In this document: positions 1 to 11,800 of the stretch, piece after piece | Layout: every line of letters begins with the position of its first letter | How positions within the stretch are numbered: position 1 is the first letter of the stretch | Assembly (NCBI GenBank): GCA_905160935.1 | Contig: CAJHZI010000232.1 | Coordinates: 451,001-515,000, forward strand | From: Enchytraeus crypticus | Taxonomy: Eukaryota; Annelida; Clitellata; Enchytraeida; Enchytraeidae | Direction of reading: 5' to 3' | Length of the DNA: 64,000 bases | Notes under the pieces: model-generated | What the model saw: only the letters and a program-made list of their open reading frames with translations | What the model was told of the DNA's origin: nothing | Databases searched by the model: none | Translations under genes and position numbers: made by a program

Positions 1-569
1 CTTTTATCGTGCAATTTGCAACATTGTCTTACAAAATTGCTTATAGTATAAAAACTTTCCAAGCCTCTTCCCTAAATCAGAATAGGTGAGGCCTTTAATC
101 TTACGAAGCCAATGAAGGATTTGACCTTGATTTAAAATACTTTTGAGCAAGCCAAATTTCATCTGATTGACGAGAACGCTGACCTAATGCTATATCATGA
201 TTCTACGCATAATTTTATCAGTTTGGATATTCTGACCCTTTAGTTTCTTTTGTTTACTGCCAAAATTAAATATATTATTTAAATATATGTAAGAATCATC
301 GAAAATCCTTAATGAGGGAAAGACGGCATTCGCCATAACATTTAATATATTTTCTAGTAATGCTGTGTAATATAATGTTGTAAGTACATTATAATGACAG
401 TACTCATCTTGAAAAAGCAACTTTTACGTGTAGTTTTGTCATCCTAGGAAAATACCAGCGACATGAGATATTGCTAATGTGTATTATTTGTAGTATTCCT
501 ATGGGCGATACTAGTGTAAAGTATTGTTAAAATGTGATAAATTTAAAAGGTAATGTTTAAATATTGTAG
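1..569. other. Intronic sequence of MDN1, no feature seen
   Basis: AT-rich sequence left of the first visible MDN1 exon. I saw no further exon, repeat family member or RNA gene. It should be MDN1 intron. Confidence 0.5.
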
Positions 570-685
570 GAGAAAGAGGCTCAATGTCTGTGGGAACTGT
601 ATGAGAGTCAGACAACAGATCTTTCTCAGGATCTCTGTGAACAACTTAGAATGGTTCTTGAGCCTACTCAAGCCTCAAAACTCAA
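570..685 (+). CDS. MDN1: MDN1 exon a
   Basis: Acceptor TTGTAG, donor CAA|GTATGC. It encodes EKEAQCLWELYESQTT...LCEQLRMVLEPTQASKL plus two bases of a split Lys codon, matching the CEQLRLVLEPTxAAKL segment just before the MIDAS domain. Confidence 0.92.
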
Positions 686-3600
686 GTATGCGCAGACTTC
701 ATTATATAAACTTTTCTGTGATGGTTAAATGGTAATGTACGTAATGTCTAATGTAATGTCTAATGTCAAGGTAATGTCTATATACGCTCAGTCAACTGAA
801 CCACGGTGACAAAAATATGCAATTGAGGTTGCAATTTTTGGGTTTTCAACTGTTGCTGTAGTTACACAAATACACAAATTTGAATAAAAATTTTAAGCTA
901 ATTACTATTGTTTATTTTTGTTAAAAACTGAACTAACTATGAGTTAAAGAATATCCATTGCGCAGGTGTTTAATAGAATTATCATCAACTCAACGAAATT
1001 CTTAGAATAGCAGGCATATATAATTCTTGTTATCCATGTTTATAAAGTTTTTTTAAGTATATGTTTTGGAAATAAATAATAATAATAAATAAAATAAAAA
1101 ACAAAATAAAATAAATAAATAATAAATTCCTCCAATTACTTAACAAATTTTTATAGCATTTCATTCATGTATTTGAACGCCTCGTGGCGCAGTGGGTAGA
1201 GAGCTTGCCTCTTGAACGAGAGGTAGCGGGTTCGAGTTTGCGTAGCGACGTGGGTTTTTCTCTTCCGATGGGCGAATAAAAACCTAGTCGTATACACTTG
1301 GTGGTGTCAGGCCGATGGATAGCCGACCTTAATGTTCCATTTCCTATCCAGTCCCCTCCGTGTCGACCCAGAATAGGGATAGGGCACACTAAAAGGAAGT
1401 TTTTTTTACATTCATATATTTGTCGTCGATTGGCTGCTGTTTGGAAGATGCCGGATTCGAACCCAATATTCTCTCTAGAATTATATCCTTTTGGGAATGA
1501 AACTGACTTTAAACACTTTGAAGTCAAAATTGGTGTTCATTTAATTCAATGAGTATGTATAAACTCTTCGATATGTATATTATATATGTGTATTTATTTA
1601 TATATTTATTTTTTTATATTGGCTTGCAGTTTTTAATTTGTTTCAATTTTGTAGAAACAATACAAACAGGTTATGTTTGAAGGCTCTGCAATTTGGTGTA
1701 AATGATTATGACAAAAAATATGTTGTTTTGTTGTCCGATAACTCAAGATCATCTAGATACAATTGTCGCGAAAGCGTACAGCTGGATTCTGTGTTTGGTG
1801 ATGGAATCATCTGCTAATGAAAAGACGTGTAGCGACGATTGCTTGCTCACCCTATGATATGTTTTCCTTATCACCTTTATTTATTATTTATACTAATACA
1901 ATCGAAGATCTTATTAAAGATAGTAAATAATCGCATTCAGTCGAAAACAGAGATGATACTGAGCAAGACACAATAATGGTTTTAGGAAAGGATGCAGCAC
2001 AAGAGAAGCAATAGGAGTAATGCGGGTTCTTTGCAAAAGAAGCTTAGAATATGGAAATGACGTTTTTGTATGCTTTGTAGACTTCGAGAAGGCCTTTGAC
2101 AGGATTGATTGGATAACGATGATGAATATCTTAAAAAGAATAGGAATTGACTGGAGAGATAGAGGACTAATTTTGAACTTGTACATGAATCAAAGAGCAG
2201 TAATCAAAATCCAACAAGAATACTCAGAAGAAGGTGAAATAGGACGTGCAGTAAGACAAGGTTGTAGCATTTCGCCGCTGCTGTTTAACATTTACGCTGA
2301 GGCAATGATGGAGGAAGCCATGGAAGACTTGGAAGAAGGAATAAAAGTAGGAGGGAATTTGTTACAAGATGTACGATTTGCAGATGACCAAGGAATGGTA
2401 GCGGGCAGCGAGATTGGATTGCAGAAGATAATGGATAGGCTGAATGATACGGCCCTAAGATATGGCATGAAGATTAATATAAAAAAAGACCAAGGTTATG
2501 AGAGTGTCTAATAATAAAGGTGAAGCTAATATCACAATAAATGGTACGAAATTGGAACAGGTAAGGAGTTTCAAATATTTGGGTCATACTATAACCGATG
2601 ATGGGAAATGTGAGACGGAACTATGCAGTAGGATTGCACAAGCAAAAGCGGCCTTTAGTAGTAGAAAAGGTTATGAGAGTGTCCAAAATATTAACAAAAA
2701 GTCTAAAGAAAGACACAAAGATAAAGATAGTGAAAACTTTGGTTTGGACCACGCTATTATATGGATGTGAAACATGGACCTTAAGAAAGGAAGATATTAG
2801 GAAACTGGAGGCATTGGAAATGTGGATTGGAAATGTGAGAGAAGAATGGAGAGGATTAGCTGGACTCAAAAGGTTACAAATGAGGAAGTCCTGGAGAGAG
2901 TTGGCACAGATAGACAGTTGATAAATGTATTAAGAAATAGTAAGAAGAGATGGCTAGGACACATTCTAAGGGGAGAAGGTCTATTAAAAAAGGTCATAGA
3001 AGATAGAATGGAAGGAAAAAGAGGCAGGGGCAGGCCGAGATTAGGGATATTAGATGATTTAAAGACCCACTCATATGTGGAAATGAGGAGGAAGGCGGAA
3101 GTCAGAGAAGAGTGGAGGCGTTATGTACCATGGACCTGCCAGTGGGCAGTGCACTAAGAGAGACTAATGCAATAATAATTGCATTATTGTAATTTTATTC
3201 TATTGTTACAGGGGCGATTATCGCACTGGTAAACGCATCAGCATAAGAAAAATTATTCCATACATCGCAAGTCAATTTAGGAAGGATAAAATTTGGCTGA
3301 GAAGAACAAAGCCCAGTAAAAGAACCTATCAGGTCATGGTTGCCATGGATGATTCTTCCAGTATGGTCTTCAATCATTCCAAACAGGTTCTGTTTTTATT
3401 CCTAAATGTCTCTTACTGCTGCCTAGTGAATACTAGTAGTTTCTAATCAAATCATTATTTTATCAGAACATATATGAGTTTTTTTGATATTTAAGATTTG
3501 TATGGAAAATGCTTTTGTATAAAAAAATGAAATTCACTCAAATAGGTATTTCAGTAGACTAAACTTGACTACTGCAATTCATTGCTATATGGCCTACCAT

Positions 3601-6600
3601 CTTCTTCTCTCATGCGTTAGCAACGCTTTCAGAATTCTCTAGCACGTGTTGTCTCTCGATCCTCAAATCTTCGGGCCACCTCTAGTTTCTTACTTATTAA
3701 TCTTCATTGGCTTCCTGTGGTTCTAAGAATTAAGTATAAAATTGCTCTATTCACTTTCAAAACACTTCTCCTTGGTAAACCTCCTTACCTTTTTGCTCTC
3801 CTAGTTCAATATCCTTCTCGTGAGCTTCGTTCTTCCGATGCCAAACAGCTCAAAATTCTTAATATTCTCTCTTCGTTAGGTAGACGTTCATATACTTTCT
3901 CAGCTTCTACTGTTTGGAACTCTCTGCTTCCTGATCTTCTCTGATATTCCACAACTTCCACTTTTCGTTGTAAGTTGAAAACACATGTCTTCCCTCTTTT
4001 CGTCTTGCCTGACTGTTTTTTGACCACCGGACCGGGCCGTTCAGGTTTTTTCTTTCTCTTTAGCACATGTTTTTTCAAATCGTTTGGGGTGAATCGATTT
4101 GTAGAGACGTGATGGGGGACGTCCCTGACATCATCCTTATATGAGGAAACGGCCGTTAAACCTTTATTATTAGACTAAGAATAATTGTTTGGACTTTTGC
4201 TGGTGAGACTTCACCATATTGATTTGATTAAACTTCTGCAGTTGTAATTACTATTGCTTTTGTACTCTAGAGTTGTATGTTACTCAATGCTTTTAGAAAA
4301 TTGAATTTTCACCTATTTTATATTTGAACTTGAAGCATGTTTGATATACTACAGATGGCTTTTGAATCATTAGCCGTTATTGCAAACGCATTAACGAAGC
4401 TTGAAGTTGGAGAACTATCAGTATGCAGGTTGGTTTTTTCTTGGTAACTAGTAACGCAGCACACAAAAAGTTTGAAAAGTAGCACATTGTGCTATCATTT
4501 AAATTATTTTACATGGTTATATAACTTAAGAATCTAATTTGCGATATTATAATTATGTTCATTAGCGTAGTGAATTGAAGGCGGATATAGATAATTATGT
4601 AATTGATACATTGTTGATATAATTAATACTATGATTTTACCCACTGTTTAATGATGCATATTCTGAATGTAATCATAATCCTCATTCGATTCGCAATAAT
4701 ATTTTATTGTTTTCTTTCGTATGACATTCAAGACATTTAATATACCTCTTTACATTACCAACATATGTATACTATATTATGTATGTTTAATGACACAATA
4801 TTGAGCAATGAAAATACGTTATCAAATTTCATTTTTTTTATTTATTGCTAGCATACGTGTTCTACAAGTTTCCTTGTTTGTTCTCTTCTGTAATCGTGTC
4901 TGTTTTTGGTTTTGTTGTAAAACTTACGGATGGTCGACTAATTTGGATACTGTGTATGCTCTTTAACGACCTAGTGTTTTTGTTTGCGTGTTACACTATA
5001 ATATGCGTTATATGTATTTCTGAAGTAAACCCACTTCTCTCACACGAACTGATATCCTAATTTAATCTAATTAATTAAGTATAATACTAATTGATTTATT
5101 AGACGGATTATCAGTGAATGGCAAAGATATATAGGTACTGATATTAATGAATGGTAAATCTTTTTGAACAGTTTTGGAGAGACGGTTAAGATCGTTCATC
5201 CTCTCAGCGATACTTTCACCTCTCAGTCCGGTGCCAACATTCTACGCCAGTTCACTTTTACTCAGAATAGAACAAGAATGGTTCAAGTATGATTAGCTTT
5301 TTAATAGTTTATTGAAGCTTTCCTTCAACAACGGTGCTTAAGTAGGCCTGAGTTACTTTCCAATGTCTGATTATACCTATTAACCGTTTGTCCATGATAT
5401 TCTGTTAGAAAAGTTAAACTAAGTAAATTTAGTTTTAAAAGAATTTCTTTAATATTTGCATATGCTAAGAAGGTAGTATGCATATAGCGTATGCATTGTG
5501 CATATGTTAAAAAGTTAGGGTTTGAAAAAAGGCATTTTGGTCAATTGATGCTTGTAATTTCAGTCATATTTGTACATTTATTGTGTAGGGTATTTTTTAT
5601 GAAAGTACAATTAAGTCTTCTTTATATTTATTCTAAAGTTTACTAATTCATCTCTTACGAAAAGCCGTTGTCTGAAATAGATTGAAATTTGGGAGCTTTA
5701 ACTCTTGTGTCATTATTGCTGCTATTATATTCTATTATATAGAATTTCTCGGTGGCGCAATGGTTAGAGGTGTAGATAACGTCATGAATTTTTAATTGAC
5801 AGATCCTGAGGTGAATTTAACTCTCGTGGGTTCGATTCCCGGCCGCGCTGATCTGAGAGTAAAATCTCGGGCATTCACTGGGCTAGCTACACGGAAAATG
5901 GACAAAATTTCCTTACGGTTTAAACATGTGATATTAAAAGTGATAGATATCAACGTAGTTGATCATTGTTATTATTATTATTAATTTTTCATTTATTATT
6001 GTTATATTTGTTGCTATTGTGGTAATATAACAGATGCTGAAGACGGTCAGTTCGGTTTTGACGGCTGCGCGAGGCAGACAGAGAGGAACCCTGGGATCAC
6101 CAGAGACTTCTCAACTTCTACTCATCATATCAGACGGGCGCATGCAGGAGGGATTGGACGCTGTGTCTAGTGCCGTTAGAGCTGCGCAACACTCGCACAT
6201 CTTCACTGTCTTCATCGTTCTCGATAATCCTGACAATAAGGTAGCCATTTCTTTCAAAATTATTTTAAATCTTGTAAATTAATCAATCAATCAAAAGGAA
6301 TTTAACGTCCGGCTCCTCGCCGTAAGACAACGTCAGGGACGTCTCTTGCAGACTCTGCACAAGCAGATGCCAAAACACCACACGATGACGGCTGAGTACA
6401 TAAAAGCCACAAAAGAAAGCGCGATCAAAACAGTGCAAGTCCAATATCGAAGCGGGTCTAAATTTAGACCTGCTTATTTAAATTCGATTTTAAATCTAAC
6501 CTTTCATTTAAAATTAACTAACTTTTTACACATGTCGTACTCATACCCTGTGTATGTATTGTATTTTAATGACGTCCGTAGTAATGAAGTTTTTATAACA

Positions 6601-7576
6601 TACCAGCAAGCGAATTTTATTAAGATTTTGATATAATTAATTATTTTTATTTGAATCGACATTGAATAACACTATCAACCAAATAGTTTTAAATCCAAAA
6701 GTTATTTAAACTACCTTTTATTTAGCATTTGTTGACTGACATGAGCTTTGAACTCAGAGCACTTGCATCCAAGGTGGATACTTTAACATGATCCTTACCA
6801 AAGTTTGCACTTAGTCTTTGTGGCTTTTCTTAGACATTTTGTTAGAAGTTATTTCCTATTCTTTTTAGTCAACTTCTATAAAATATAAAATAATATATAA
6901 TATTGTTAAAATGCTAAAGATTTAACTTACAATAAAATTAATAATAAATATAATAATGAAAATTTATTATACTATTAATACAGTTAGTGCCTGTGATCTT
7001 TTGCTTATCCGGCATGTTTGCCGTCAAATTGGCCACCATCGTCATTTTTTTGCATTGTGTATGTTTTAGGATTCTATACTGGATATAAGGCAGCCAAGAT
7101 TTCTCAGTTCTGGACAGGTTGATTTTGAGTTCTCAATATATTCTAAACATCTAAGATATATACATGTATATATTTCATTAGTACATTGCCATTAAAGTAT
7201 ACTAGTGTATATTTTTGTCTAACATTTTTAAAACAATCGTAACTGAACAATCTAACAATACTATATCTAAATAAATATTTGTGAATTTCTTATGCAACCG
7301 TCATTCAAAATGTGTTGTTATGTTTGAAGAAGGAAATCTTTACTACTCCATATTCTAATTTCTTGTGCAAAGTAGACATAATTATCTTAAAAATGTTATG
7401 CCTCAAATTCAAAAACTCTTCCCTTACTTTGTATATTTCAGATCGAGTTCTCTTCATATATGGAAATGTTTCCATTTCCATTCTACATTGTGCTGCGAGA
7501 TGTCAAGTCTTTGCCTCAAACAATCAGCGACGCATTGCGCCAATGGTTTGAGCTCGTCACGGCTGGGGATCATTAG
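570..7576 (+). CDS. MDN1: Midasin, 3' end (partial, 7 exons)
   Basis: Midasin is the giant dynein-like AAA ATPase that strips assembly factors from pre-60S ribosomes in the nucleolus and nucleoplasm. Only the last 289 residues are in the window, joined from 570-685, 3212-3386, 4355-4428, 5172-5286, 6034-6240, 7070-7117 and 7442-7576. All junctions are AG/GT and keep the frame, and the sum is 870 bp ending in TAG. The product is the C-terminal MIDAS (VWA-like) domain: the metal-binding DxSxS motif reads DDSSSM (exon 2), a further MIDAS aspartate lies in LLLIISDGR (exon 5), and the end reads FPFPFYIVLRDV...SDALRQWFELVTAGDH. These match the conserved end of animal midasin as I remember it. Introns hold a LINE-C copy, a LINE-A 3' end and a SINE-B. 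The gene is convergent with NDUFB4. The larger 5' part is outside the window. Confidence 0.95.
1178..1400 (+). repeat. tRNA-like SINE, third family
   Basis: A box-A-like TGGCGCAGTGGGTAGAG and, about 40 bp on, a box-B-like GGGTTCGAGTT, followed by a non-tRNA body. The anticodon-arm region does not fold as a functional tRNA, so this is a SINE rather than a tRNA gene. Only one copy was seen. It sits in an MDN1 intron. Confidence 0.55.
1925..3175 (+). mobile_element. LINE-C, RTE-like reverse transcriptase fragment
   Basis: A 5'-truncated non-LTR retrotransposon in the MDN1 intron, frames broken. Visible RT blocks: FRKGCSTREAIGVMRVLCKR, then FVCFVDFEKAFDRIDW (motif A), AVRQGCSISPLLFNIYAE (motif B) and VRFADDQGMVAG (motif C, FADD instead of YADD). 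The thumb and tail follow in other frames: LGHTITDDGKCETE, then RWLGHILRGEGLL and KRGRGRPRLGILDDLKTHSY. The 3' end has an inverted repeat CTGCC/GGCAG then TGCACT. At least four frame breaks make it dead. Placement in RTE rests on resemblance to BovB-type ORFs; the clade needs a tree. Confidence 0.85.
3212..3386 (+). CDS. MDN1: MDN1 exon b (MIDAS DxSxS)
   Basis: The first base completes the Lys codon, then GDYRTGKRISIRKIIPYIAS and KDKIWLRRTKPSKRTYQVMV, then DDSSSMVFNHSKQ, the metal-ion-dependent adhesion motif. Donor CAG|GTTCTG. Confidence 0.95.
3545..4175 (+). mobile_element. LINE-A (L2/CR1-like) 3' end
   Basis: The C-terminal end of the RT ORF (LHWLPVVLRIKYKIALFTFK, then FSASTVWNSLLPDL) and the family 3' tail GACGTCCCTGACATCATCC...GCCGTTAAACC followed by TTTATTATTAG. 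It is 5'-truncated and in an MDN1 intron. LINE-A names the family that recurs at 9.9, 22, 31, 44 and 63 kb. Confidence 0.8.
4355..4428 (+). CDS. MDN1: MDN1 exon c
   Basis: It encodes MAFESLAVIANALTKLEVGE then LSVC plus a split Ser codon; acceptor CTACAG, donor CAG|GTTGG. It aligns with the AFESLAVIGNALTLLEVGQ segment of animal midasin. Confidence 0.93.
5172..5286 (+). CDS. MDN1: MDN1 exon d
   Basis: It encodes (S)FGETVKIVHPLSDTFTSQSG then ANILRQFTFTQNRTRMVQ; acceptor GAACAG, donor CAA|GTATGA. Matches the FGExVKLLHPF region of the VWA fold. Confidence 0.93.
5745..5985 (+). repeat. SINE-B (tRNA-derived)
   Basis: Box A GGTGGCGCAATGGTTAG and box B GGGTTCGATTCCC about 60 bp apart, then a conserved body (GCGCTGATCTGAGAGTAAAA), a palindrome ATCAACGTAGTTGAT and a TTATTATT tail. 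The same unit recurs at 14.6, 15.2, 51.0, 56.6 and 62.1 kb. Confidence 0.85.
6034..6240 (+). CDS. MDN1: MDN1 exon e (MIDAS SDGR)
   Basis: Phase-0 exon from MLKTVSSVLTAARG to FIVLDNPDNK, with ETSQLLLIISDGR carrying a MIDAS aspartate. Acceptor AACAG, donor AAG|GTAGCC. Confidence 0.94.
6285..6440 (-). mobile_element. LINE 3' tail, L2/CR1-like
   Basis: On the minus strand it reads GACGTCCCTGACGTTGTC...CCGGACGTTAAATTCC, the same terminal hairpin as the LINE end at 16.6 kb. It is directly downstream of MDN1 exon e. Confidence 0.65.
7070..7117 (+). CDS. MDN1: MDN1 exon f (48 bp)
   Basis: A short 16-codon exon, DSILDIRQPRFLSSGQ, between TTTTAG and GTTGAT. DSILDI matches the family segment that follows VVLDNP. 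Confidence 0.9.
7442..7576 (+). CDS. MDN1: MDN1 terminal exon
   Basis: From IEFSSYMEMFPFPFYIVLRD to DALRQWFELVTAGDH and TAG at 7574-7576. This is the conserved extreme C-terminus of midasin. Confidence 0.95.
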   Translation: MEFSSYMEMFPFPFYIVLRDVKSLPQTISDALRQWFELVTAGDH

Positions 7577-8785
7577 CTTTAATATTTGAAATGAATTGAG
7601 AAAATAAAGATGACTGGATTTATTCTAAAATTATTATAATTAATAATTATAATATTAGTGTGTAACAAAATTTTAATAGAACGAAAGTATATAAACATAT
7701 TTGTGGACCATAGAGTATTTTATAATTTTGCCTTCCGTTGTAGAGTTTTAATTTATATTCCTATTTTGTTGATGAATAGTGTATTACTGTTAACTATTCA
7801 ATGAATATTAACGTTCATTTAAGTAAAGTTAATTTAGGAACATACTTGACTTCATTCTTGATAAAGCTTAATGCAAGCAATTTAAAGTATTTCATGTTCC
7901 CGTGATGTTTTCATTTCAGAAAGCTAAAATTGGTAACATTTTGACTGGAATACTATTGTGCCATAATTATATTATCGAAGCCTGTCTGGAATAAACGTTA
8001 GTGTCATTATGCAATTGGGTATTATATGTGTACCTATATGACCTTATGCATTTGTGATTAAGAATGTTATATGTGCGCCTATATAATATAGTTTTACATT
8101 GTCTTGTATAATATAAACTGTAAAATTAGTTACTACAAAACTTGAAAGTTCTCATGAAACTTGAAATTTCTCGTAGTGATACAGCTTTTTTACACGTTAC
8201 GAAAGAATCATATTAGAGCTGTAACAGTCAACCAATTCTACAAAATAACCAATATCAATGGAGCCAAGAGCTTCGGGTTGGTACTCTACATATCCAAAAC
8301 TTTGCTTTCAATTGATTACACCTTTCTTCGTGCATATATTCATTTAATGTTGTATTAATTGACTAATATAAATTTTAGATTGACTTGGTATTTTTTGAAT
8401 ACCAGCAACTCGACCTTGAGCAATAGTCTGTGCACTTCCAAATATTAGACTACAAGTCTATCCGTGACGTCAGATCAGAAGTTTGTTAAATTACTATCGG
8501 CAACAGATTGAAAGTATGATAGACACTTAAATAGCTCGGCTCCTTAGAGAATCTTAACATAACTACCCACGAGACTTTTCATTGTACATAGCATATCGAA
8601 ACATTGCCTTAGGTAAAATTATTTCACTTACACAGAAATGAATGTTTTGATACTAGACTGTTTAATAAACATTTACTTTATTAATAAATATTTATATTAT
8701 TTTAATCAATTTAAGAAATGTTCACTATAAGCTATAACGAAATGTTTCAGAAATGCTGACGCCCATGACGTTGCTTGTCAATAGC
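7577..8785. other. Convergent intergenic region MDN1/NDUFB4
   Basis: 1.2 kb between two convergent stop codons. It holds the MDN1 poly(A) signal and, on the minus strand, an AATAAA (TTTATT at 8677-8682) that could serve NDUFB4. I saw no repeat or RNA gene here. Confidence 0.5.
7603..7608 (+). terminator. Poly(A) signal AATAAA of MDN1
   Basis: AATAAA lies 27 bp after the MDN1 stop codon on the same strand, a very short 3'UTR. Position and strand fit; cleavage site not shown. Confidence 0.6.
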
Positions 8786-8854
8786 TCAGATGTACTTCCA
8801 ATCTCTGTCCTTATATGATATCTCACCTCTTCTGCACTTCTGATCAAATTCAGT
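8786..8854 (-). CDS. NDUFB4: NDUFB4 exon 3 (C-terminus)
   Basis: 22 codons plus TGA after a pyrimidine-rich acceptor (TTATTATTGCAG). TEFDQKCRRGEISYKDRDW resembles the family end TERDRKEKLIQEGKLDRTF in length and charge. Confidence 0.85.
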   Translation of the reverse strand, partial: TEFDQKCRRGEISYKDRDWKYI

Positions 8855-11800
8855 CTGCAATAATAAAACATAGAGCTTACAAATCAATGCATAGGCAGGC
8901 TATACATCTTAACTCTAAGACTTCCAGGGTCCAGTTTATATAAGGTTAATGCTAAGACATTATGACTGCATTTATAATATCATCATAATTGTAAGAATGT
9001 GTGATCAGAAAATTGTAGCATATCATTTAAATCAAAATAAATTTGTGGCTTTACAATTAATATTTATTTATTGGGATTAATTAAAGGAACGAAACTTACA
9101 ATATTCAATTTTATGTTTCTAGAGAATAATTATGAATTTAACTTTTATGCTCCTACAGTGTAAATGTATCGTGTTAGCAAAATTACCGTAGCTACATAAA
9201 AAAGACCACAACTGGAGAAGTCATCTAGACCACTTAAAGTTGAAATATGAACAACCAATTGGTAAAAATTGAGATCTCATTGTAAGACCACATAGCGCTA
9301 AAACTATATCCTATAGTATCTACGTTATTAGCCTCCTACAGACACAAATAGTTGACAAAACTTTGATTCTATAAAATCAATCTCGTGACAAATATTTTGT
9401 AATGGAAAAAATAAAAAGTAATTATAATCTAATAAGCATAAAAAGTACACATTTGCATAGCCTACAAACCACTCTAAATGTAAGGTACTTGTTATACTTG
9501 TATATATCTGTTTCGAAATCTCATGAAAACTGTAACAACAAAGTGGCAGGATTTGAATTTGTAGCCTTCTGCTTATTAAGCAAGTGTACTACCTCACTGG
9601 ACCATCCAGCCATTACATAAACCACTATACTAGATAATACCAGGGATTGTTTTTGATACCGTACTCACTACACAATATATTTTACATTTTTACTTACTCG
9701 GTCTGTGTAAATTCTCCAGGCAAAGAAAATAATTGGACCAAGACCAAGAAAAAAAGCGAATGCAGCATTCTTTGGCGTAGGTTTGAACTGCTCCCAGTGG
9801 TTAGCTCTCATAGACAGAAACCTCTGAACAACTGGATCAAACTAGTTACAGACACAAATAACATTAGGCATAAAATTTTAAATGTCATTAAAAAGCCTTT
9901 AATAAATGTGCAGTAAAAGTTTACATAGCCATCAACCAAAATATTTTAGTGCCTTACTCAGCATTTATAATGACCTTTGCCTAGCCTTAAACTCTCAAAG
10001 GGTATCCGCCCTTGTATTACTGGATCTTTCGGCTGCCTTCGACACCACTGATCATAACATTCTCAACAGTAGACTTAAAACTTTGGTATCTCTGACTCTG
10101 CTTTCTCTCTGATCTCCTATCTTGCTGGTTGCACTCAATCTGCTATTATAGATAATGAACGTTCCCCTGAACTACCTCTTCTTCGTGGTGCCCCAAGGAT
10201 CTGTAGTTGGACCTTTACCTTTTTCCCTCTACACCATCCCACTCAGCATGCTTCAATAAAATTTTACTTCTATGCTGATGATACTCAGCTGTACATCTCA
10301 TTTTCTAGCTCAGATTCTAAATTGAAACTGCTACACCTTTCATCTGTTCTTGGAAAAGTTTATTCATGCTGCAATGGTCTCTCTGTCAATCCTTCTAAAA
10401 CCAAATATCTTTTAATCTGTACACCCAGCAAAGAACCAAAGTAGCCAATTCTTCCATCTATTTTCAAAATCTTACTCTCACTTCTACTGCCAAGGCTAAA
10501 AACCTTGGTGTCATATTTGATGAAAATCTTGACTTCATATCTCATACCTCGACTGTCTGTCGTTCATCTTTCTTCCAGATCCTTCAACTCAGACAGATTT
10601 GGTCATCTCTTGATAAAAATTCATCCATAATTCTTGCTAACTCAATAATTCATTATAAACTTGACTACTGTAATTCATTGGTATATGGTTTACCTTCTTC
10701 TTCTCCATGTGTTTGCAACACGTTCAGAATTCTTTAGCACATGTTGTCTGTCAATCCCCAAGGCTTCAGGCTACCTCTAGTTCCTTGCTTAATAATCTTC
10801 ATTGGCTTCCCGTGATTCAAAGAATGAAGTATAAAATTGCTATGTTAGCTTTCAAAACACTTCTCTTTGATTAGCCTTCTTACCTTTATCAACCTTCTCG
10901 TAAGCTTTGTTTTTCCGATGCCAAACTGCTCAAAATTCCTAATATTCTCAATTTCTTAGGTAGACCTTCATTTTCTTTCTCAGCTCCTACTGTTTGGAAC
11001 TCTCTGCCTCCTGATCTTCGTTCATGTTCTACTACGTCCATTTTCTGTTGTAGGTTGAAAACACATCACTTCCCACCATAGACTTTTTTCATCTTGCTGA
11101 ACTGTTTTTTTTATCACTGGATCAGCACTGTTTAGGATTTTTTCTCTCTTCAGCACATGCTTTTTCAGATCGTTTGGGTTAAATCTATTTGTAGTGACAT
11201 GGGATGGGGGATGTCCCTGACATCATCATTGTATAAAGAAATGGACGTTAAGCCTTTATTGTTTATTATTATTATCATTAATTAAAGAAAGAATAACAAG
11301 AAATAAACTATTTCCAGTGTTGTTGTTTCTATTTATACAAGTATATTGCTGGCTCGTTGAAAAGAATTAAAAAATTTCTGCCAAAACTAGTTGTCGGAAC
11401 TTCAGCTGATACAAACAGAATGCCTGGTTCGGCAGCAATTGACACCAGGTTCAGCAATGGCACAGATGAGGTGGATAAATCAGAATAATTGGACCATATT
11501 ACTACCAAGAAACATAGTCATTGATGGTTCCTGCTGCAATGGAAATGTGCAGAGTAAAGTGTGGTGATGGTGACGTGCTGTGACCGATAAACTGAACATC
11601 ATCCCCGTAGCAAATGACACAATGCAGTCGAATGCACCGCAGAATAGCACGTGCCTACCAGGATATTAAGGAACAGTTGATTAACCAAATATGATAAGGC
11701 CACAGTTGGAGGAATCAACACATGTAGCAGGCAAGGCGCAGTTAATTAATTAATGGCATACGTGAGATATGTGTTTGTTTGAACACAGAATTGATGACAA

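Noticed and set aside
1165-1552. Overlapping frames of 120 and 84 residues on opposite strands
   Set aside because: They lie over a tRNA-like SINE, have no splice signals of their own and no recognisable domain.
5745-5985. Possible tRNA gene (good boxes A and B)
   Set aside because: The acceptor and anticodon stems do not form, the box spacing is too long and the unit is repeated with a non-tRNA body: it is SINE-B. The same holds for SINE-A copies.
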